Shown: one piece after another, positions 17,704 to 25,443 of the stretch
How positions within the stretch are numbered: the first letter of the stretch is position 1
How the letters are laid out: every line of letters begins with the position of its first letter
NCBI RefSeq assembly: GCF_000235505.1
Contig: NZ_JH379029.1
Span: 62,001-126,000 of the forward strand
DNA: 64,000 nucleotides
Reading direction: 5' to 3'
Source of the DNA: Hungatella hathewayi WAL-18680
GTDB lineage: Bacteria > Bacillota > Clostridia > Lachnospirales > Lachnospiraceae
The notes under the pieces: generated by a model
The model's input: the letters and a program-made list of their open reading frames with translations, nothing else
Told to the model about the DNA's origin: nothing
Databases searched by the model: none
Translations under genes and position numbers: made by a program

Positions 17704-18584
17704 TCTACTTCCCCTCCTTTTGTTATTTTAAACTGAACAGCCGCAATGATAATAAATACAATGCTCATGGCAACACCAATAGTCGACGCGTAACCGTACC
17801 GGTACTGGGTGAAGCCCTGGTCAAACATATACTGGACAATGTAGGTGGTGGATGTTCCCGGCCCGCCTGATGTAATACCTTGTACCAGCGCGTATTCCTT
17901 CAACAGATTTACGGTGGACAGCAGCAGTACGATAAAGATGGTCGGTGACAGCATCGGCAGCGTCAGCTTGAAGAACGCCTGATACCCCCTGGCTCCGTCC
18001 ACAGCCGCCGCCTCATACAGGTCCGGGGAAATGTTCTTGATCCCGCCGATAAACATAATCATATAAAATCCCGTGGACGCCCAGTTGGACGCAAAGCTGA
18101 TGACAAAGGTCGCCAGCTTGGAATTCAGCGCCCACTCCATAGGCGTTCCTCCCAGGGACTGGATGATAAAGTTAATCAGTCCATATTCCTGCCCAAACAT
18201 CCAGTTGATGGTGATACCTACTACCAGCGCTGAAATCAGCACTGGCAGATAGGTGATAGTACGAACAGCCGTAATTCCCTTACAATACTTGGATGTAACC
18301 AAAACCGCAATTAAAAGAGGGACAATTACCTTAAATGGGAGACTGAACAAGGCATAGCCAAAGGTTCTCCCCAACGTCTTATAAAAATCCGCACTAGAAA
18401 GCAGCTTCATGTAGTTTTGCAGTCCCACAAACTCCATGGTCTTCCATCCGTCATAGTTGGTAAAGGAAAACCCAACGCTTAAAATCAGCGGAAGTATAAA
18501 AAATACGGAGAACAATAGCAGCGCTGGCGCTACAAACAGCCAGAATGCCCTTGTATGACCGGTGACCCCTTTCTTCTTTCCCAT
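17700..18584 (-). CDS. Carbohydrate ABC transporter permease, MalF type
   Basis: This 294-aa inner-membrane permease of the CUT1 family has the EAA motif in LYEAAAVDGARGYQAFF. The basic N-terminus is followed by a first membrane helix (FWLFVAPALLLFSVFFI). It forms the heterodimeric channel with the downstream MalG-type protein and receives oligosaccharide from the lipoprotein encoded just upstream. Confidence 0.93.
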   Translation of the reverse strand: MGKKKGVTGHTRAFWLFVAPALLLFSVFFILPLILSVGFSFTNYDGWKTMEFVGLQNYMKLLSSADFYKTLGRTFGYALFSLPFKVIVPLLIAVLVTSKYCKGITAVRTITYLPVLISALVVGITINWMFGQEYGLINFIIQSLGGTPMEWALNSKLATFVISFASNWASTGFYMIMFIGGIKNISPDLYEAAAVDGARGYQAFFKLTLPMLSPTIFIVLLLSTVNLLKEYALVQGITSGGPGTSTTYIVQYMFDQGFTQYRYGYASTIGVAMSIVFIIIAAVQFKITKGGEVD

Positions 18585-18648
18585 TTTGAGTTCCTCTCCT
18601 TCTTATCTTATATCTCATATCCGTGTCAATAATGCCACACCTTGGCGC

Positions 18649-19977
18649 TTACTCTGCAATCTCCCACTTGGAAGACTCGGAAAGCTCTTTTGCAAATGCA
18701 TCCAGCGCGTCCTTGGCTGTTATCTCGCCGCTGACCGCACGTTTGATGTAATCTCTGTACTCATTGTCTTTGTAGGTTCTCCATGCGGAGCTCTCATCCA
18801 CCATGAAGGTATCTGTCACATAGCTTACTTCGTTCTGCAGAATCTTGTAATCTGCTGCCGCCTTCTCATCACTTGGCTCATATACGACACTCTTTAAGGA
18901 AGACAGACCCTTGTCATTCTGAAGGTACTCTTTGAAGTTCTCCTCAGTGTAGAACCATTTTACAAATGCCGCCGCAACGTCTTTGTTGGCCGCGTTCTCC
19001 GGAATCGCCAGCGCGCTGCCGCCGATGATGGCCGCCTGTGAGGAGGTACCCTTCGGAGATGGCATAACGCCAAACTGGAATTTTGTCACATCCGTGGTCA
19101 TGGAGTTATAGTTCCAGGAACCGGATAACAGGATTGCCGCGTCGCCGTTTTTAAAGTATTCCACCGGGTTGTCCGTGGAGCCGCCTGCCCAGATGGCCTT
19201 TGGCATCACGCCGTCCTCATTGGCCTTCACAAAGGTTTCCAGTGTGGATACATTGGCCGGGCAGTTCACATTTACCTTGAAGGTGTCGCCATCCTGAACT
19301 ACCAGGGAACCGCCGTTGGCATACATTAAGATATCATATCTCGCTCTCGACACATCGGCCGCAAACCCGTATTTCACACCGCCGGATGCCTGAAGTTTAG
19401 CTGCATTCTCATACAATTCATCCCAGGTCCAAGGATTGTCCACCGTCGGAGCCTCAATGCCTGCCTTCTCGAACGCGTCAATATTGTAATACATATTGGT
19501 TGTGGTAAACTGGGACGGAAGTCCGGAAATCTTGTCCGACTTGTAATCCTTACCCACAATCTTCAATGCGGACTCCTCAAATAAATCCAAATCCACAACC
19601 GTGCTCATATCCACAAACTCCTCCGGATACAGCTGATGAAGACGTGTTGTCTGAATCAGGTCCGGCAGGTCCTTGTTCTTTGCCATGGCCGGGAATTTGG
19701 TCAGCTGGTCATCATGGGAAATGATGATGCGCTCCACCTTCACTCCTTCTTCAGCCGCCCACTTGTCAATAGCGTTGTTTAACGCATCCTCGGAGCCTGG
19801 CTCCTCCGGCGCCAGAACTTTGATGCTCTTACCCTGAAGACTTCCCGCCTCAGCCGCCTGAACACCTGCTGCTGCCGTTGTCGCCTCCTTTGAATCGCCG
19901 CCTCCACAAGCGCTCAGCGATACGGCCATTGCCGCAGCCATCAATCCTGCCATTACTTTCTTTGTTGTCTTTTTCAT
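18649..19977 (-). CDS. Extracellular sugar-binding lipoprotein of the ABC transporter
   Basis: This 442-aa SBP_bac_1 family protein has a lipoprotein signal peptide with lipobox LSAC (lipidated Cys24) and an Ala/Thr-rich linker to about residue 48. It captures the oligosaccharide outside the membrane for the MalF/MalG-type permease. The ATG has an AGGCAGG site. Its size and neighbours fit uptake of short oligosaccharides, with GH105 and GH38 acting after import. Confidence 0.93.
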   Translation of the reverse strand: MKKTTKKVMAGLMAAAMAVSLSACGGGDSKEATTAAAGVQAAEAGSLQGKSIKVLAPEEPGSEDALNNAIDKWAAEEGVKVERIIISHDDQLTKFPAMAKNKDLPDLIQTTRLHQLYPEEFVDMSTVVDLDLFEESALKIVGKDYKSDKISGLPSQFTTTNMYYNIDAFEKAGIEAPTVDNPWTWDELYENAAKLQASGGVKYGFAADVSRARYDILMYANGGSLVVQDGDTFKVNVNCPANVSTLETFVKANEDGVMPKAIWAGGSTDNPVEYFKNGDAAILLSGSWNYNSMTTDVTKFQFGVMPSPKGTSSQAAIIGGSALAIPENAANKDVAAAFVKWFYTEENFKEYLQNDKGLSSLKSVVYEPSDEKAAADYKILQNEVSYVTDTFMVDESSAWRTYKDNEYRDYIKRAVSGEITAKDALDAFAKELSESSKWEIAE

Positions 19978-20031
19978 AATCCTGCCTCTCTTTCATAAAT
20001 AAATATGTAATATGTTACTATTGCTTATCAC

Positions 20032-21129
20032 TTAACGTTCTGTATCCCCCGCTTTTATCTCCAGCAGATACAGCATTGCCAGCGCCTGCCCGTAAGGCAT
20101 GGGCTTTAAGGGAATCTCTTTGTAGAATTGTTTATCCTTCCGCCCCATCGGTGTCCCGTAGGATACCTGCTGGAGCACTCCCTCTTCATCCGTATAATTC
20201 AGGATGGCTTCCAGCGGTTTCATGGCCGCCTCCCTGTATGTCTCATCCAGCAGACCCGCGTGCACCGCCTTCAGCAGTCCGTAGGCAAATCCACAGGTGG
20301 CACTGGACTCCACATAGGACGTCTTATCGTCTATCAACGTATGCCACATACCATCCGCTTCCTGATATTTCACCAGTGCTTCCGCCTGACGGTTTAACAG
20401 CACCTTTAAAAACTTTGTCATACTCTCGTCACAGGGACAAATCTCCAGGAATTCCGGTATCACCGCCGTAATCCAGCAGTTTCCCCTTCCCCAGAAGGCC
20501 CCCGCGAAATTATTGTTTTCCAGGAAGGTCCATCCGTGGTACCACAGCCCTGTCTCTTTATCACATAGGTATTTGGCATGCACCAGAAACTGATATTTTG
20601 CTTCCTGGGTAAATGTCTCATTCTTCAGTATCCGTCCCATATTGGCCAGGAAAAGCACTGTCATAAACAGGGTATCGTCCCACAGTTCTCCTTCATTCAG
20701 GCTGTCCGACGTGATATGCTGAAACCCGCCTTCTCTCGTCCTGGGAAAATCCACCACAATCCACTCGGCCCACTCCCTGCAGATCTCCAGGTAATGGCTA
20801 TCCTCCAGATACTCCGCCAGAAATGACAGCGCCAGCATCGGTGTGACCGTATTTACATTTTTGGCAGGAAGCCCTATCTGAAACTGTCGTTCATAATACC
20901 GGACCAGCACGGACAGATATTTTTCATCTCCGGTTGCCTGAAACATTTTCCAAAAACCGAACAGCCCCACGCCCTGGGTCCATTCCCAGAACTGATACTT
21001 CCGGATATCATCGCAGGCCAGACTGTGCTCTTTCATTCCATCCAGAAAGGTGGTGTCCTCTTCATACAGCACCTTTTCAAAACTGGACGCATACAATGTC
21101 AATGCTTGTTCAATGGTCTCTTGATTCAT
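20032..21129 (-). CDS. GH105 unsaturated uronyl (rhamnogalacturonyl-type) hydrolase, copy 1
   Basis: This 365-aa intracellular alpha/alpha-toroid hydrolase of the GH88/GH105 clan removes the 4,5-unsaturated uronic acid left by polysaccharide lyases. Typical motifs are QGVGLFGFW, VNTVTPML, LWDDTLFM (containing the probable catalytic Asp), YHGWTF, WGRGNCW and VSYGTPMG. It is clearly a paralogue of the gene at 24333-25424. It lies upstream of the binding protein in the glycan operon and has a GAGGAG site. No signal peptide. Confidence 0.93.
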   Translation of the reverse strand: MNQETIEQALTLYASSFEKVLYEEDTTFLDGMKEHSLACDDIRKYQFWEWTQGVGLFGFWKMFQATGDEKYLSVLVRYYERQFQIGLPAKNVNTVTPMLALSFLAEYLEDSHYLEICREWAEWIVVDFPRTREGGFQHITSDSLNEGELWDDTLFMTVLFLANMGRILKNETFTQEAKYQFLVHAKYLCDKETGLWYHGWTFLENNNFAGAFWGRGNCWITAVIPEFLEICPCDESMTKFLKVLLNRQAEALVKYQEADGMWHTLIDDKTSYVESSATCGFAYGLLKAVHAGLLDETYREAAMKPLEAILNYTDEEGVLQQVSYGTPMGRKDKQFYKEIPLKPMPYGQALAMLYLLEIKAGDTER

Positions 21130-21145
21130 TTTTTTCTCCTCACAG

Positions 21146-22363
21146 CTACTTTATATTCTCTTCCCGCCGTCCATATTTCCCGGCAAAAAACAGATAGCAG
21201 ATATAAAAACCGGCCATACAAAGCGGTATCACCAGAAAACTGGTCCCATATCCCACCACGTCTATCATCCGGCCAAACAGCACGTTGAAACCGATGTCAA
21301 ACAGAGTGGCCGTGCTGATGACGGCTCCAAGTCCGGCCCCCAGCATGTGAACCGGGTAGATGTAGCGCACCAGATAAACCAGTGTGGGATAGATGATGGA
21401 CACCGCCAGTCCTGACAGGCTCAAAAGCCACAGTCCCGGACCGCCCGGTACCAGTCCCAGCACAAACAGCGCCGTTCCCACTCCGCCAAACCACCGGATA
21501 CTGCGAAACGCTCCCGCCTTTGTCACAACCGGTGCAAACAGGAGCCGCCCCACGGTCATGCCTCCGTAAAAACCGGAGAGGTAGGCTGCCGCCCTGGAAG
21601 TTTCCATCCCCAGGGCGCCGGTTCCGTAGGATACCAGCCAGTTCATGATTCCATGTTCACCGATGAAATACAAACCGAAGATGAGTACCAGAAGCCAGAA
21701 TCCCTTTCGCTTTACCGCATCCAGGAAGGCGGTTTTTCCGCCGTTTTCCGAATCCTCAACCGTCTCCCCGCTGTCCCACGCTCTCACGTCCGGGATATCC
21801 GCCCTCCACAGGAGAATCAGACTGATGAGACCCATGGCCGCCAGAAGCAGATTCACGGCTTTAAAAGCCCCATAGTTCCCGGCCACACTTCCCGCCAGCT
21901 TCTGGCTCCCGCTGGTGCCAATCCCCTGGACAAAAAAGAAGATGTTTACCATCATTCCCGGCGCCGTCATAAATATGGCCGGGGTCAAAATGTTGATGGC
22001 CGTATTTAACAGCGTTGAGGTTCCCATGGCGAAAAACATGCCCACCAGCAGACAGTAATAGTTGTCCGTAAACACGTAGAGCAGCAGCGCCGCCATCCAG
22101 ATAACCGTCACGCCCATGGCCGCCAGCTTCCGGTTGTACTTATCAAGGACTTTTCCTCCCAGGCATAAAAACACCAGATTGCCGACATAGCTCACCATGA
22201 TAATCACCGACAACTCCATGGCGCTCAAGGAAAAATGCTCCTGAAACGCCGGGGCAAAGATGCCTCTCAGCGAATCGCTGGCCCCCAGGGCCGCCATGAG
22301 AATCATAAAATTTATCGCAACCAGTATCCGGCCGGATTTTCTCTTTTCCACTTGTCCCTCCAT
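21146..22363 (-). CDS. MFS transporter
   Basis: This 405-aa protein has twelve predicted membrane helices and an MFS loop motif (GGKVLDKYNRKLAAM) between helices 2 and 3. It is the first gene of the glycan operon, 16 bases before GH105. Its substrate is unknown. With an ABC importer in the same operon it may import a monosaccharide or acidic disaccharide, or export a by-product. The ribosome binding site is weak. Confidence 0.85.
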   Translation of the reverse strand: MEGQVEKRKSGRILVAINFMILMAALGASDSLRGIFAPAFQEHFSLSAMELSVIIMVSYVGNLVFLCLGGKVLDKYNRKLAAMGVTVIWMAALLLYVFTDNYYCLLVGMFFAMGTSTLLNTAINILTPAIFMTAPGMMVNIFFFVQGIGTSGSQKLAGSVAGNYGAFKAVNLLLAAMGLISLILLWRADIPDVRAWDSGETVEDSENGGKTAFLDAVKRKGFWLLVLIFGLYFIGEHGIMNWLVSYGTGALGMETSRAAAYLSGFYGGMTVGRLLFAPVVTKAGAFRSIRWFGGVGTALFVLGLVPGGPGLWLLSLSGLAVSIIYPTLVYLVRYIYPVHMLGAGLGAVISTATLFDIGFNVLFGRMIDVVGYGTSFLVIPLCMAGFYICYLFFAGKYGRREENIK

Positions 22364-22387
22364 GCCTGCTTTTCTCTGTCAATCACG

Positions 22388-22416
22388 AATATAGTATATA
22401 AGGTTTTTGTGTTCAA
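22388..22416 (-). promoter_or_regulatory. Candidate promoter of the GH105-ABC-GH38 operon
   Basis: Minus strand TTGAAC (22411-22416), 17-base spacer, TATATT (22388-22393), about 25 bases before the MFS start. It faces away from the divergent AraC gene, which probably controls it. Confidence 0.5.
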
Positions 22417-22452
22417 ATTCTACTTGTTTTTTGCGCATTTCTCAAGAATACA

Positions 22453-22481
22453 TTGCATTTTTTGCTTTTTATAGGTATAGT
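22453..22481 (+). promoter_or_regulatory. Promoter of the divergent AraC regulator
   Basis: TTGCAT (22453-22458), 17-base spacer, TATAGT (22476-22481), 48 bases before the TTG start. Confidence 0.6.
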
Positions 22482-22528
22482 AATATTTAACGCCTGGAAT
22501 CATCAGGCAGAACGGAGGAGGTATCGCC

Positions 22529-23452
22529 TTGAGTGAATCCATTCACGGTCTCTCGTATGAGCAGAATTATCAGATTATCATCAACAACATGCCGGATTCC
22601 ATCTACTACTATTTTGACTATGATGAGCGTTCTTATCAGGTGAATATGGACTTTCAGCATTTTCACAGTTTCCATGAGATTCATCTGCTGTTAAGTCCCA
22701 AAGCCAGCCATCTGGTGGAAGGCATTCCCTATTCCATCGAGACCAATGACTTTGTTCTTCTGCGCCCATCCCTGCTTCACAAAACCACCTACCCGGAAGG
22801 CGCGCCCAGCAAGAGACTCATCATCAATTTCCTGTATCCCCAGGAATATTTAGACTCCCACCCGGCGCTCCGCCTGCTGCTGGACCCTTTTTCCGAAGCG
22901 CTTCCCATCTATCGGTTCGAGCGGGACAAGCAACTTGTGTTAAACCAGATTATCAATGAAATCTATCTGTTTTCCAAACAGCAGCTGCCATCCGATGTGA
23001 AAATGATGATGATTCATAACCGCTTCCAGGCTTTCTTATATAAACTGTGGGAGCTGAAAAACTATAATCTATATATCCCGGAAGAATTTGACAGCGAGCA
23101 GTCGGAAAAAATATACCGGATAACCGCCTACATCCACACCCACTATCAGGAAGAACTGACGTTAGAATCCCTGGCCAGGCAGTTTTACATGAGCACCTGC
23201 TATCTGTCCCATCAATTCCGCAATGTCACCGGTTACACATTGATTCATTACATCCAGATGACCCGCATCCGAAACGCCCAGTACGCCCTTATCAACTCCA
23301 GCGAGAAGATAACGGACATCTCCGAGCAGAACGGCTTCACCAGCTTCTCCCAGTTTAACCGTGTCTTCCGCAAATTCTGCGGCGTGTCACCGTCGGACTT
23401 CCGGAAGAATCCGGTTATGTCGGTTTTTCCGCCGCGTACCTCTTCGGAGTAG
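22529..23452 (+). CDS. AraC-family transcriptional regulator, divergent to the glycan operon
   Basis: This 307-aa protein has an N-terminal cupin-like sensing domain (HFHSFHEIHLLLS around residues 45-57) and a C-terminal double HTH (LTLESLARQFYMSTCYLSHQF, then ITDISEQNGFTSFSQFNRVFR). The start is TTG with GGAGGAGG just upstream. It shares a 165-base control region with the MFS-GH105-ABC-GH38 operon and is its probable activator. Its 3' end overlaps the convergent AraC gene by 38 bases. Confidence 0.9.
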   Translation: MSESIHGLSYEQNYQIIINNMPDSIYYYFDYDERSYQVNMDFQHFHSFHEIHLLLSPKASHLVEGIPYSIETNDFVLLRPSLLHKTTYPEGAPSKRLIINFLYPQEYLDSHPALRLLLDPFSEALPIYRFERDKQLVLNQIINEIYLFSKQQLPSDVKMMMIHNRFQAFLYKLWELKNYNLYIPEEFDSEQSEKIYRITAYIHTHYQEELTLESLARQFYMSTCYLSHQFRNVTGYTLIHYIQMTRIRNAQYALINSSEKITDISEQNGFTSFSQFNRVFRKFCGVSPSDFRKNPVMSVFPPRTSSE

Positions 23453-24299
23453 TGCCTGTCATCCGTTTGAAGGTGTTGATAAAATGGCTGTCGCTGTGAT
23501 AGGAAAGGGCGACAGCCGTCTCCGTCACGGACAGCCCCTGCCGCAGCAGCTGCTTGGCCCGGTCCATCTTCCTGTCCATGATATACTGCCCCAGCGTGAA
23601 GCCGGTGGCTTTTTTGAAATAATGGCTCAAGTAGTGGCGGCTGATATAAAAATGCTCCGCAATCTGCTCCAGTTCCAGTTTCTCATCAATATGAGCATTG
23701 ATATATTTCTTAATCTGGCTGATGCGCTCCTGTACCACGGCCGCATTTTCATCAGCTTCCGGCATTTCTTCCTCCAAAATGCAGTCTTTCTCCCCAAAGA
23801 AATCAAACATTTGGTTTACATAAAGTAACAGTTCCAGAATTCCAAGCCGGATACCAGTCTGCCCCGCCGCTGTCTCTCTCTCGTGACACCGCTCCCCTAT
23901 CCGCTCAAACAGAGCCACCGTATTCTCCAGCCTTTCCCCAGTAAGATGCAGCTTGTGTGGAAATGCCTCCGTCCCATGCTCAAAATACCGCATAAACGGA
24001 TAGCCCAGCGCCTCGCTGGCCCGCCAGACCGGCTCCGGCTCAAACATCAGCACATATCTCCGGTATTCCTGTCCGTCGGCCCCGGCTGTCTTATGGTACT
24101 CCCGGTTGGGTATCAGAAATAAATCCCCCCGCTCCACCTCATACACCCGGTTTCCAATCGAGATAACCGCCCCCTCGCTGAGAAACAGTATCACCTCATA
24201 CTCTTTGTGAAAATGAAATCCCTTCATTTCCCAATTCCGGGAGCTGCCGCTATAATAATAAAAGGAATCAAAATCCTCATAAAATATCTGTTGTTTCAT
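23415..24299 (-). CDS. AraC-family transcriptional regulator of the second GH105 operon
   Basis: This 294-aa protein has a cupin domain (HFHKEYEVILFLSEGAV) and a C-terminal AraC HTH pair (LELEQIAEHFYISRHYLSHYF; TETAVALSYHSDSHFINTFKR). I start it at the ATG at 24299, with GGGGGA six bases upstream, in place of an upstream in-frame TTG. It is the last gene of the 837-aa/GH105 operon, 33 bases after GH105, and probably controls that operon. Confidence 0.88.
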   Translation of the reverse strand: MKQQIFYEDFDSFYYYSGSSRNWEMKGFHFHKEYEVILFLSEGAVISIGNRVYEVERGDLFLIPNREYHKTAGADGQEYRRYVLMFEPEPVWRASEALGYPFMRYFEHGTEAFPHKLHLTGERLENTVALFERIGERCHERETAAGQTGIRLGILELLLYVNQMFDFFGEKDCILEEEMPEADENAAVVQERISQIKKYINAHIDEKLELEQIAEHFYISRHYLSHYFKKATGFTLGQYIMDRKMDRAKQLLRQGLSVTETAVALSYHSDSHFINTFKRMTGTTPKRYAAEKPT

Positions 24300-24332
24300 C
24301 CACAGTCCCCCAATATCCAATCCCGGTTCCCC

Positions 24333-25424
24333 TTATTCCGAAAGTCCGGCCCAGTATGGTTCCAACAGTTCCTGAAGAAGGAATATCATCAGCGCCTGGC
24401 CGTAGGTCATGGGACAGCAGACAATCTGCTGATAAAACTCTTCATCCCAGCCAATGGGCGTTCCGTAGGAAACCTGCTCCACGGTTCCGTCTTCCCTCAC
24501 ATAGTCCAGGATTCCTGCAACGCCCCGCCTGATGGTATCCCGGTATTCCTCATCGTTCAGCGCCCCCAGCCGGACGCCCTTCATGATGCCGGCCAGAAAC
24601 GCTGCGCTGGCGGAAATCTCCACGTAGGTGTCCGGGTTTGTAATCACCGTGTGCCACAGACCGTTTTCCTTGTCCTGGTACCGTTTTAATGCTTCCGCCT
24701 GGCTATTATAGACACTGAGCAGATATCGTTTCAAGCTGTCCGGCACCTGGTTTTCTTCCAGATACTCCATCAGTCCTATGGTATACCAGCTGTTTCCTCT
24801 TCCCCACATCACTTTTCCGTAATTGTGGTTTCCGTGAAAGCTCCAGCCATGGTAAAACAGACCGGTCTCCCGGTTGTACAGATATTTGATATGGTTCAAC
24901 ATCTGGTACTCCGCTTCCTGAATACAGTCCTCTCTTCCGAGAATATGACCGGCTCTGGCCAGGAACAGGACGGCCATAAACAGGGTGTCAATCAGCATCT
25001 CCCCATCGTTGGCATCCCCGGTTATCATGTGCTGGAAGCAGCCGTCGCCAGTGCGGAGCAGCCCCTTCCCATCCATCATCCAGTCGGTCCAGGCGGCGAT
25101 GTAATCCAGGTATTCCTGTTTGCCGGTTATCTCGTAGAGATAGCTGAGAGTCAGCATGGGGGCCGTGGTATTTACATTCCGCTCCCTGACACCCTCGCTC
25201 AGACGGCTGTCAAACCAGCGGATTAAAAAGTTTAATATCTCCTCATCCTTTGAGGAGCGGTAGCGCAGGAACAAACCATAAAGCCCCACTCCCTGCGGCC
25301 ATTCCCAGCACTCCATATCTATCAGACTGATAGGGAACTTTTCCTCCATCCCCGGATTTTTCATGGACATCATACAGGCGGTTACCTGTTCCAGCATCTG
25401 TTCTAACGCTTCTCTCTTCCTCAT
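24333..25424 (-). CDS. GH105 unsaturated uronyl hydrolase, copy 2
   Basis: This 363-aa cytoplasmic toroid hydrolase is paralogous to the protein at 20032-21129. It shares the blocks WPQGVGLYG, VNTTAPML, LIDTLFMAVLFLARAGHI, YHGWSF, WGRGNSW and VSYGTPIG. It should release unsaturated uronate from lyase-generated oligosaccharides. Two copies in neighbouring operons suggest two linkages or two related substrates. It follows the 837-aa gene by 19 bases. Confidence 0.92.
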   Translation of the reverse strand: MRKREALEQMLEQVTACMMSMKNPGMEEKFPISLIDMECWEWPQGVGLYGLFLRYRSSKDEEILNFLIRWFDSRLSEGVRERNVNTTAPMLTLSYLYEITGKQEYLDYIAAWTDWMMDGKGLLRTGDGCFQHMITGDANDGEMLIDTLFMAVLFLARAGHILGREDCIQEAEYQMLNHIKYLYNRETGLFYHGWSFHGNHNYGKVMWGRGNSWYTIGLMEYLEENQVPDSLKRYLLSVYNSQAEALKRYQDKENGLWHTVITNPDTYVEISASAAFLAGIMKGVRLGALNDEEYRDTIRRGVAGILDYVREDGTVEQVSYGTPIGWDEEFYQQIVCCPMTYGQALMIFLLQELLEPYWAGLSE

Positions 25425-25443
25425 TTCCTAAATCCTCTTTCTG

